64,000 nt of DNA from Sinomicrobium kalidii (lineage in GTDB: Bacteria; Bacteroidota; Bacteroidia; Flavobacteriales; Flavobacteriaceae): the NCBI RefSeq assembly GCF_021183825.1, contig NZ_CP089211.1:310001-374000 (forward strand), read 5' to 3'. Below, one piece after another: positions 1 through 7,218 of this stretch. The first letter of the stretch is position 1. Each line of letters opens with the position of its first letter. Under the pieces are notes generated by a model. That model was not told the DNA's origin and ran no database searches. It saw only the letters and a program-made list of their open reading frames with translations. Both the position numbers and the translations under genes were made by a program.

Positions 1-1008
1 GGCACATAAACGGGCAAATTCGGTTTCGTCCGTACCATCCAGGGAATAGAAATGAGTAGCTTTACGGTTTCCTATGGTAATGGTCCCGGTCTTGTCCAGC
101 AGCAATACATCGATATCCCCCGCCGTTTCTACGGCCTTACCCGATTTGGCAATGATATTGGCAGACAGGGCCCTGTCCATACCCGCAATTCCGATGGCAG
201 AAAGCAGTCCTCCGATCGTTGTCGGTATCAGGCATACGAACAGGGATACCAATGCGGCAACAGATAACAAGGTATTGCTGTAAGCCGCAAATGGCTGCAA
301 GGTTACGGTAACGATCAGAAATACCACGGTAAAACTGGCCAGAAGTATAGTCAGGGCTATTTCGTTAGGGGTTTTCTGGCGATTGGCCCCCTCTACCAGG
401 GCGATCATTTTGTCCAGGAAGGATTCCCCGGGCTCGGAAGTCACTTTTATTTTTATGGTATCCGATAACACTTTTGTTCCCCCGATAACGCTGTTGTGAT
501 CGGTTTCCGCTTCGCGGATGACAGGTGCGGACTCCCCGGTAATGGCCGATTCGTCAATGGATGCAAATCCTTCGGTGATCTCCCCGTCCGCAGCAATAAC
601 ATCATCGGCTTCAGCAATAAAAATATCATTCTTCCGGAGTTCCGCAGCATTTACCATTTTTACCGTGCCATCTACCAACAGGCGTTTAGCCATGGTATTG
701 GTTCGCGTCTTTTTCAACGCATTGGCCTGTGCCTTTCCCCGGGCTTCCGCAATGGCTTCGGCCAGGTTGGCAAACAACAGGGTAATGACCAGGATCAGGG
801 TAATAGCGAGGTTATACCCGAAACTGCCTACACTTCCATTCTGGACAAAAAGGGATATACACGTCACAGCGATCATGACCAGAGTACCTATTTCCACGGT
901 GAACATCACCGGGTTTTTCATCATGGATGCCGGACGGAGTTTTACAAAAGATTCCCTCCATGCACTTTTCAGGATGTTTTTATTTAATATCTTGCTCTTG
1001 GAATTCAT
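1..1008 (-). CDS. kdpB: Potassium-transporting P-type ATPase subunit B, partial (3' end outside window)
   Basis: This is the catalytic subunit of the KdpFABC potassium pump, which hydrolyses ATP to drive K+ uptake at very low external K+. The first 336 codons are visible; the gene runs off the left edge, so about half of a normal KdpB (about 680 residues) is missing. Seen in the sequence: an N-terminal membrane region, the actuator-domain TGES motif near residue 150, further membrane segments, and the phosphorylation motif DKTGT about 30 codons before the edge. The ATG start is 60 bp after the kdpA stop, so it is co-transcribed with kdpF and kdpA. The nucleotide-binding domain lies outside the window. 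Confidence 0.95.
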   Translation of the reverse strand, partial: MNSKSKILNKNILKSAWRESFVKLRPASMMKNPVMFTVEIGTLVMIAVTCISLFVQNGSVGSFGYNLAITLILVITLLFANLAEAIAEARGKAQANALKKTRTNTMAKRLLVDGTVKMVNAAELRKNDIFIAEADDVIAADGEITEGFASIDESAITGESAPVIREAETDHNSVIGGTKVLSDTIKIKVTSEPGESFLDKMIALVEGANRQKTPNEIALTILLASFTVVFLIVTVTLQPFAAYSNTLLSVAALVSLFVCLIPTTIGGLLSAIGIAGMDRALSANIIAKSGKAVETAGDIDVLLLDKTGTITIGNRKATHFYSLDGTDETEFARLCA

Positions 1009-1068
1009 TTTTTACCTATTTATAGTTTGGCTTTCGCCGTTTTAGTCATCAGGGACTTCAGGAACCCG

Positions 1069-2763
1069 TTAAAACGTAAAGTGCTCGGCTATCGGTCCGA
1101 GGGCCAGGGCCGGAAAAAATGCCAGGGCGGAGACGATGAGAATAACCGCAAGCAGGACCGAAGCAAAGGCCGGGGTTGCCAGTTGCAGGCTTCCCGCGGT
1201 CTGCGGCACCTGTTTTTTTACGGCAAGTGATCCTACAATGGCAAGAGGGCCGATAATGGGCAGAAACCTGGCCAGGAGCATTACTATTCCCGTGGTAATA
1301 TTCCAGAAGGGGGTATTGTCTCCCAGTCCTTCAAAGCCCGAACCGTTATTTGCCGAAGCTGAAGTGAACTCATACATCATTTCCGAAAAGCCGTGAAACC
1401 CGGGATTATTTAACCAGTCTAAACCGGGATTTGCAGTAATCAGGTAGCTGGATATCGCCGTTCCGGAAAGGATAAACAACGGGTGAAGAATAACCACAAT
1501 AGCTGCGATCTTGATCTCTTTGGGTTCCAGCTTTTTTCCAAGGAAGTCCGGGGTACGGCCAATCATCTGGCCGGCAATGAATACCGCAATGACCATAAAG
1601 ACAAAAAAGTTGATAAAACCTACACCAACACCTCCATAAATGGCATTGATAAACATATCCAGGAGGAATATCCCGCCGGACAGCGGGGTATGGCTGTCGT
1701 GCATGGAGTTTACCGATCCGTTGGATGTGGATGTAGTGGACACTCCCCACATGGAAGATGCAATCGGGCCCAGACGGACTTCCTTACCTTCCATATTCAC
1801 CGTTTGTTCCAGTCCTATTCCGGCAAAATTGGGATTGCCTTCCACTTCCTGCCAGGCCGATATGGCGACAAAGGATATGAACAAAAGGGACATCACCCCG
1901 AACAGGTATATGCCCAGCTTTTTCCGTTTCATATAAAATCCGAATGCAAATACCAGGGCCATGGGGATAAGCAATATGGCTATGTTTTCGGCCATATTGG
2001 TCAGGTAATTGGGGTTCTCAAAGGGATGGGTGGAATTGGGACCGAAAAAACCACCTCCGTTGGTCCCCAGTTGCTTGATGGCCACCATGGGCGCTGTAGG
2101 TCCACCGGCTACCATTTGCGTTTCTCCTTCCAGGGTAGTGACTTCCCGAAGGCCTTTAAAGTTGGTTGTGGTGCCGTTGAGCGTAAGTATAACAGACAAT
2201 ATTACAGCCAGAGGCAACAGGATACGGGTACAGCTTTTAAGCCACAGGCTGTAAAAATTCCCCAGGGTTTTGGAACTCTTGTTGGCAAGTCCCCGGAACA
2301 ACAGCGCACAAGCTGCAATCCCGGTTGCGGCACTGACAAACTGTAGCCAGCCAAATACCGCCAGTTGAGTGAAATAGCTGGCTCCGGTTTCACCGGAATA
2401 GTGCTGTAAATTGGTATTGGTCATAAAACTGATGGCCGTATTAAAAGCCAGTGCAGGCTCCCAGTTTCCAATACCTACCGGGTTCCAGAATTTTATAAGC
2501 CTCTGGACGGAAAGAATGGCAAATGCCACGAGAAAAAACAGCAAGTTTAATCCCAATAAAGCTTTTGCATTCTGTTTCCAGTCCATTTCTTTATCGGGAT
2601 TGACCCCGCTTATTCTATAAATCATTTTTTCTACCGGAGACATAAAACCCATCCCGTTTTTTTCTCCCTTAAACACTTTCACAATAAATTTTCCCAATGG
2701 CCAGGCCAAAACGGCTGAAAGCAGAAAAATCAGGATGGCCCCTATAATTTCATTATGTATCAT
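1069..2763 (-). CDS. kdpA: Potassium-transporting ATPase subunit A
   Basis: KdpA is the K+-binding, channel-like membrane subunit of the Kdp pump. The 564-residue length is normal for the family. The protein is hydrophobic throughout with about ten membrane segments. It contains pore-loop signatures typical of the SKT superfamily, for example NTAISFMTNTNLQHYSGE near residues 110-130, GTNGGGFFGPNSTHPFENP near 230-250 and ASANNGSGFEGL further on. The start codon lies 2 bp after the kdpF stop, consistent with translational coupling in a kdpFAB order. Regulation is expected from the sigma-54-type promoter upstream of the operon (3001-3015). Confidence 0.97.
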   Translation of the reverse strand: MIHNEIIGAILIFLLSAVLAWPLGKFIVKVFKGEKNGMGFMSPVEKMIYRISGVNPDKEMDWKQNAKALLGLNLLFFLVAFAILSVQRLIKFWNPVGIGNWEPALAFNTAISFMTNTNLQHYSGETGASYFTQLAVFGWLQFVSAATGIAACALLFRGLANKSSKTLGNFYSLWLKSCTRILLPLAVILSVILTLNGTTTNFKGLREVTTLEGETQMVAGGPTAPMVAIKQLGTNGGGFFGPNSTHPFENPNYLTNMAENIAILLIPMALVFAFGFYMKRKKLGIYLFGVMSLLFISFVAISAWQEVEGNPNFAGIGLEQTVNMEGKEVRLGPIASSMWGVSTTSTSNGSVNSMHDSHTPLSGGIFLLDMFINAIYGGVGVGFINFFVFMVIAVFIAGQMIGRTPDFLGKKLEPKEIKIAAIVVILHPLFILSGTAISSYLITANPGLDWLNNPGFHGFSEMMYEFTSASANNGSGFEGLGDNTPFWNITTGIVMLLARFLPIIGPLAIVGSLAVKKQVPQTAGSLQLATPAFASVLLAVILIVSALAFFPALALGPIAEHFTF

Positions 2764-2765
2764 GT

Positions 2766-2843
2766 TTAGAATTTTTCGGGTTTTACTATGGCATAAAAAA
2801 GGTAGGCCAGGGTTATTACGGCTAATATCAGAAGTACGATCAT
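2766..2843 (-). CDS. kdpF: Potassium-transporting ATPase subunit F
   Basis: A 25-residue ORF just upstream of kdpA. It begins MIVLLILAVITLAYLFYAIV and ends KPEKF, giving one hydrophobic helix followed by the KPE(K/R)F end that is typical of KdpF. In the family this peptide sits in the membrane beside KdpA and stabilises the complex. It ends 2 bp before the kdpA start and begins 20 bp after the preceding small ORF. It is easily missed because of its size, but length, position and C-terminal motif agree. Confidence 0.9.
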   Translation of the reverse strand: MIVLLILAVITLAYLFYAIVKPEKF

Positions 2844-2863
2844 GATCTTATGGTTATTAAGGT

Positions 2864-2974
2864 TTATCGGATAAGGTTGTCAAACCAGTCGATGGATTTA
2901 AAAAGAATGATGAAACCTGCAATAGTCAGCAGGATCATCGCTAAACTCAAAAGTGCTTCCATAGTTGTATTCAT
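2864..2974 (-). CDS. Small single-span membrane protein heading the kdp operon
   Basis: A 36-residue ORF starting MNTTMEALLSLAMILLTIAG and ending with an IDWFD(N)-type amphipathic tail. One transmembrane helix covers about residues 6-26. A longer reading frame extends upstream to 3058, but that extension crosses the predicted sigma-54 promoter. The ATG at 2974 lies about 15 bp after the predicted transcription start, so the short version is preferred; an internal ATG at 2962 is also possible. Position directly before kdpF suggests a Kdp accessory peptide. I do not recognise a named family. Confidence 0.6.
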   Translation of the reverse strand: MNTTMEALLSLAMILLTIAGFIILFKSIDWFDNLIR

Positions 2975-3000
2975 TATATTTGTTTGATGTATCACGGTAT

Positions 3001-3015
3001 GCCAATCCCGTGCCA
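3001..3015 (-). promoter_or_regulatory. Sigma-54 (-24/-12) promoter of the kdp operon
   Basis: On the minus strand the sequence reads TGGCACGGGATTGGC. The consensus is TGGCACG-N4-TTGC, so the -24 element is perfect and the -12 element has one mismatch, with correct spacing between the invariant GG and GC. Predicted transcription start is near 2989, about 15 bp before the ATG at 2974. The gene immediately upstream encodes a sigma-54 activator, which supports the call. Confidence 0.7.
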
Positions 3016-3105
3016 TCAGAAAATTCAAAAGGCAAATAAAACCGTAACCAATAAACAATCAATGCATTAAAAAAAGGAGTCTTTCCCTTAGAAAAAATAA
3101 AATCC

Positions 3106-3137
3106 TTTCAAAATGAAAAGGTTTTTTCAAAATGAAA
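3106..3137 (-). promoter_or_regulatory. Tandem dyad, candidate enhancer sites for the sigma-54 activator
   Basis: The 13-bp dyad TTTCAAAATGAAA (arms TTTCA/TGAAA) occurs at 3106-3118 and again at 3125-3137. The copies are 19 bp apart centre to centre, close to two helical turns. They lie about 90-120 bp upstream of the -24 element, where activators of this class usually bind. Binding by the product of the adjacent regulator gene is inference. Confidence 0.55.
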
Positions 3138-3178
3138 GGGTGCGATAAGTATGAATGTGATATGGGAACTGTGATAAA

Positions 3179-4522
3179 TTACAGGTCGATGTCGTATTCC
3201 TCCATTTTCCGGTAGAGTGTGGTAAGCCCGATGCCGAGCAATTTGGCAGCCCTGGTTTTATTGCCGTTCACATATTCCAGTATGCTTTGAATATGATCTT
3301 TTTCCACTTCTTTCAACGAAAGTTTCAATGCACTTTTGCCTTGATATCTGGAAAAATAAAAATCCATAGGAAGCAGTTCCGCTTCCAGTGTTTCTGTTTC
3401 TGCAAGGATCACCGCTCTTTCTACAATATTGCGCAGTTCCCGGATATTGCCTTTCCAGTGGTGGTCTATCAGAGCTTTTTGGAATTCCGGGCTCATCCCG
3501 GTGACCTGTTTTTTGGTTTTCAGATTAAAAACTCCTATAAAATATTCGGCCAGCATTGGAATATCCTCAATGCGTTCGTTCAGTGCGGGAAGGATTAGCG
3601 TAAAAGTAGAAAGCCTGTAGTACAGATCTTCCCGGAAATGCCCCGTGTCGACCCCGCCCTTTAAATCCCTGTGCGTAGCGGCGATGATGCGAACATTTAC
3701 TTTGGTTTCTTTGGTATCCCCCAGCTTGATAAAAGTGCCTTCTTCCAGAAAGCGCAATATTTTGGCCTGCAAGTCGATATCCATTTCTCCGATCTCATCC
3801 AGGAACAAGGTACCCAGGTGAGCCTCTTCCAGCAGTCCCTTTTTGTCCTTCTGTGCCCCGGTGAATGCCCCGGCCTTGTGCCCGAAAAGCTCACTTTCCA
3901 AAATGTCCTTCCCCAATGCGCTGCAATTGATGGCCAGGAATTGTTCGGTTTTTCGCTCACTGTGGGCGTGAATAGCCTTGGCAAAAACTTCCTTCCCGGT
4001 CCCGGTTTCTCCATTGAGTAAAACCGTGGTATCCAGGGGCGCGACTTTTCGGGCCAGTTGTATGGCTTCCTTTATTGCTTTGGAGGTACCAATAATCTTA
4101 TCAAATCCAAAGTCTCCCTGAATCCGGGCCTGCAATTTTTTGATTTTAAACCGGAGTTGCGATTTTTCAACAGCCTTGCTCACCAAAGGAATGATCTTCT
4201 GGTTATCGTCTCCTTTGACCAGGTAATCCAGGGCCCCGCTTTTTATAGCTTGTACCCCGTCGGGAATATTTCCGTAAGCCGTAAGGCATATCACCTCGGT
4301 CTCCGGGCTAATGTTCTTGTACGTTTCGATAAGGGAAATACCATGACCGTCCGGTAACTTTACGTCGGCTAACAAAACGTTTATCGCCTGTTGTTTTAAA
4401 ACCTCTTTTCCTGCTTTTGCAGTACCAGCCTTGTACACCCGGTATCCTTCCAGCTCCAGGATGCGGGCAAGCATATTCAAAAGGTCTTTTTCGTCGTCAA
4501 TGATAAGGATGGAAGGTACCAC
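3179..4522 (-). CDS. Sigma-54-dependent response regulator (NtrC family), probable kdp activator
   Basis: With the chosen GTG start the protein has 447 residues: a receiver domain (acidic pair in IIDDE, phospho-acceptor D53 in LLADVKLPDG), a central AAA+ sigma-54 interaction domain (Walker A GETGTGKE at 171-178, sigma-54 contact loop GAFTGA at 218-223) and a C-terminal Fis-type helix-turn-helix (about 417-443). A TTG start at 4603 would add 27 residues with no family match; the GTG puts the receiver at the very N-terminus as usual. It ends about 160 bp upstream of the kdp promoter in the same direction, so control of kdp is a strong contextual inference. No kinase gene is adjacent in the window. 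Confidence 0.88.
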   Translation of the reverse strand: MVPSILIIDDEKDLLNMLARILELEGYRVYKAGTAKAGKEVLKQQAINVLLADVKLPDGHGISLIETYKNISPETEVICLTAYGNIPDGVQAIKSGALDYLVKGDDNQKIIPLVSKAVEKSQLRFKIKKLQARIQGDFGFDKIIGTSKAIKEAIQLARKVAPLDTTVLLNGETGTGKEVFAKAIHAHSERKTEQFLAINCSALGKDILESELFGHKAGAFTGAQKDKKGLLEEAHLGTLFLDEIGEMDIDLQAKILRFLEEGTFIKLGDTKETKVNVRIIAATHRDLKGGVDTGHFREDLYYRLSTFTLILPALNERIEDIPMLAEYFIGVFNLKTKKQVTGMSPEFQKALIDHHWKGNIRELRNIVERAVILAETETLEAELLPMDFYFSRYQGKSALKLSLKEVEKDHIQSILEYVNGNKTRAAKLLGIGLTTLYRKMEEYDIDL

Positions 4523-4539
4523 AAATTTCTGATTTAAGG

Positions 4540-4547
4540 CAAATTTA
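4540..4547 (-). promoter_or_regulatory. Possible -7 promoter element of the sigma-54 regulator gene
   Basis: The minus strand reads TAAATTTG, a perfect match to the Bacteroidota TAnnTTTG -7 element, 17 bp upstream of the GTG start at 4522. No clear TTTG -33 element is found at the usual distance, so support is limited. It argues mildly for the short start of the regulator. Confidence 0.25.
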
Positions 4548-4604
4548 CGGAGTCTATGGGATTTTTCTTCATATTTACCAAATGCTTTTTGTTTTACAAA
4601 CAAA

Positions 4605-4640
4605 GGGGAAACGCGCTTAAAATTCGCTTTTCTGTTCCCC
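4605..4640 (-). terminator. Possible terminator after the TonB receptor gene
   Basis: GGGGAA at 4605-4610 pairs with TTCCCC at 4635-4640, with a shorter GCG/CGC helix inside. On the minus strand the hairpin is followed by TTTGTTTG. The stem is interrupted, so this is a weak call; it lies about 30 bp past the receptor stop codon. Confidence 0.3.
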
Positions 4641-4670
4641 CCAACGCGTAATCCTTTTTTTAAAAATCTT

Positions 4671-7025
4671 TTAATACCGCACTGTCAGCCCCAATTTAAA
4701 ACTGCTTCCTTTGCCCTTGGTATACAGATTTTCCCTGGTAAACCATTGGGAACGTGCCGGGAAGTAATCCTCATTCAGGACATTTTCCATGGAAAAATTC
4801 AGGGTCGTACTTTTAGTAAGCCGGTACCCCAGGTTCAGGTTCACCACATTATATGCTTTTACCGGCCCCTGGTATACATCATAGGTACCGCTGTCGTTCA
4901 TAGTAAAACGATCGCGGTTGCCTATCCGGATAATCTCCCCGTATATGTCCAGTTTTTCTGTTGGGCTGTATTTTGCATACGCGGTGATCTTTGGTGGCGC
5001 AATCCTGTCCCCTCCCAGGTACACATCCGCTTCATCCGAGAAATCCCCGTTGTCGTTGACATCCCGTTTACCTTCGAGGTAACTGTATGTTGCCCCTATG
5101 TTTAAATTAGAAAAGGGATAGTAATCGATCGTACCTTCAAAACCGTATAATTTTTCCGGGCTTCGGACTACGTTAAAAATCCCTTCTTTAAATTCACCGC
5201 TCGAACCCAACTCCGATGTACTTATAAAACCAACGGCTTCCAGCCGGAGCTTTCCGAGCAACTTGCTTACAAATCCCAATTCATAATTATCCACTATCGA
5301 AGCTTCCGTATTGATGTTTTTTATATCCGTAACCCGGGCAGCCCTGAGAATCCTCCCGATATCATACACGGAAAAACCCTGGGAAAAACTGAAATAAGGA
5401 CTGAACCAGGGAAATCTGTTATACCGTACCCCCGCATTAAACACGGTTGCCGTATACTCCAGTTCCCCTCCTTTTACCTCAAACCCGGGGTTGTCTATTT
5501 CTCCGGTAACCGGGTTCACCGTACGCAGGGTCGTATAATCGTCTACACCGATAGTGATACGTTCAACGCGTATTCCTCCCTTTAGAATCAGATCCCGTAA
5601 GAGATTAATTTTTAATTGTGCAAAGGGAGCCAGGTTCACCATATTCATTTCGGGTACCCAGGTACGCCCATCCACCAAGGGCTGGGAGGTAATATCATTG
5701 AGCAGGTCCAGTCCATAAGTAGCGGACACCGTGAGCTTATCTGTAAAAGTATGGGGGCTATGCAACACCACGCGGGCGCCTTTCTTTTCCGAATCGATCT
5801 GGGACTGGCCTCCGAATTCAAAGGAATCGGACCAAAAAAACGTGTTCGCTACATTCTGATAATAAAGGTCGGCGTGCAACGATGTTGATCCGAAAACCGC
5901 CTGATGGTTATAGGTAAGGTGCAAATTATTGTTTTTGGTCCCCTGCGGAACCCCTAAGGGCGTCCCCAATTCGGCAGTAGATTTCCGGCCGGTATCATAA
6001 TCCCCGTCAACCTGTATATAATTGGTATTTTGTTTTGTGCTATAGCGATTATAAGTCAATACCAGCTTTTGGTTTTTCGCGATATCATAACCAATTTTAG
6101 CAAAGCCGCTAAAGCTGTTGGTCTCTCCGAGCCCGTAAGTGGGAGGCAATACATCTCCTTCCGCATCTTTATACGCTCCCGTCTGTTCCAAAGTTCCATT
6201 GATAAGATACGACCATTTGCCGATTTTACCGGAAAAACTCTGGCTTAACCGGCCTCCTATACTATTGTCGATATTGGTAAAAGCCCCGGAAGCACTCAGA
6301 TCCGTACTACCGGAAAACGCCTTATCTTCATCGCTGTTCCTGGTAATATAGTTAATGATCCCCCCTTCCGCACCATTGCCGTAAATGGCCGTAGCGCCTT
6401 TTATGACTTCTACCCTTTCTATTAATGCTGGGTCCAGCGACCGGATATCCAGCTGACCGTTCCGCAGCGGTGTAGATTGCGATACCCCATCGATCATTAC
6501 CACAAAATCCCTTCCCCTCAGCTTTTGCCCGAAGTTACTGGAGGTACCCGTACTCGGGGCCAATCCGGGGACTTTGGCACTCATAATATCCGAAATATTA
6601 GAGGTGATATTTAATTGCTGTTCCATAACTTCCCGGGAAAGAATCGTAACGGTAGTTGCCAGCTCGTCCCTGGCTTCCGGGGTCCGTGAGGCGCTGATCA
6701 CTACCTCGGCCAGGGATTGTATATCCTCGGCCAAAACAAAGCGGACTTCCGTTAAGTGCGCGTTCAGTCCGATCTTCTTACGCTGTTTCACAAATCCTAT
6801 AGTGCTGGCTACTATTGTATATTCGCCTTTTGGAATACTTTTAAAAAAATAGTGCCCGTTTTCGTCAGTAACAGCCCCCTTTGCCAGATCAGAAATATAA
6901 ACATTTACTCCCAGCAGGGGATCTCCGTCTGCATCCGTCACTGTACCGGATATGGAAAATTGTTCCTGGGAATATATTATCTGTAACACTAAAGTCAGTA
7001 GCAAGGTCAGTTTAAATGTCCGCAT
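4671..7025 (-). CDS. TonB-dependent outer-membrane receptor with carboxypeptidase-like N-terminal domain
   Basis: A 784-residue protein with a signal peptide (residues 1-19, ending at SQ), a carboxypeptidase-D regulatory-like domain (about 23-105, ISGTVTDADGDPLLGVNV), a TonB plug domain (about 120-235, with VEVIKGATAIYGNGAEGGIINYIT) and a 22-strand type beta-barrel ending in an aromatic residue (LTVRY). The plug and barrel resemble ferric-siderophore receptors (FRENLY-like end, NVLNEDYFPARSQW). No SusD partner is adjacent, so a chelate or other small ligand is more likely than a glycan. Substrate cannot be assigned. A dyad over the promoter (7067-7077) suggests repressor control. Confidence 0.88.
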   Translation of the reverse strand: MRTFKLTLLLTLVLQIIYSQEQFSISGTVTDADGDPLLGVNVYISDLAKGAVTDENGHYFFKSIPKGEYTIVASTIGFVKQRKKIGLNAHLTEVRFVLAEDIQSLAEVVISASRTPEARDELATTVTILSREVMEQQLNITSNISDIMSAKVPGLAPSTGTSSNFGQKLRGRDFVVMIDGVSQSTPLRNGQLDIRSLDPALIERVEVIKGATAIYGNGAEGGIINYITRNSDEDKAFSGSTDLSASGAFTNIDNSIGGRLSQSFSGKIGKWSYLINGTLEQTGAYKDAEGDVLPPTYGLGETNSFSGFAKIGYDIAKNQKLVLTYNRYSTKQNTNYIQVDGDYDTGRKSTAELGTPLGVPQGTKNNNLHLTYNHQAVFGSTSLHADLYYQNVANTFFWSDSFEFGGQSQIDSEKKGARVVLHSPHTFTDKLTVSATYGLDLLNDITSQPLVDGRTWVPEMNMVNLAPFAQLKINLLRDLILKGGIRVERITIGVDDYTTLRTVNPVTGEIDNPGFEVKGGELEYTATVFNAGVRYNRFPWFSPYFSFSQGFSVYDIGRILRAARVTDIKNINTEASIVDNYELGFVSKLLGKLRLEAVGFISTSELGSSGEFKEGIFNVVRSPEKLYGFEGTIDYYPFSNLNIGATYSYLEGKRDVNDNGDFSDEADVYLGGDRIAPPKITAYAKYSPTEKLDIYGEIIRIGNRDRFTMNDSGTYDVYQGPVKAYNVVNLNLGYRLTKSTTLNFSMENVLNEDYFPARSQWFTRENLYTKGKGSSFKLGLTVRY

Positions 7026-7053
7026 AATGTTAAAATCCAGTTAAAATTGCGGG

Positions 7054-7077
7054 CAAATATATATTATTTAGACTAAA
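7054..7077 (-). promoter_or_regulatory. Promoter with overlapping dyad upstream of the TonB receptor gene
   Basis: The minus strand has TATATTTG at 7054-7061, a perfect TAnnTTTG -7 element, 28 bp before the ATG. A dyad TTTAG-N-CTAAA lies at 7067-7077, in the spacer just upstream, where a bound protein would block RNA polymerase. Such half-sites recall DtxR/MntR-type metalloregulator sites, but that assignment is a guess. Confidence 0.4.
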
Positions 7078-7218
7078 TATTAATAATGATCATAGAGACT
7101 TTTTCAAATAAATAAACCATATGTATTATATATCATGAGGAGATATTCATCGTATATGATTTTCAATCAATACATGGGGTACAGAAAAAGGGGTATTATT
7201 CATCTTTAAATTTTTTAA

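Noticed and set aside
1483..2346. 287-codon plus-strand frame opposite kdpA
   Set aside because: It lies entirely inside the confident kdpA gene and has no recognisable domain.
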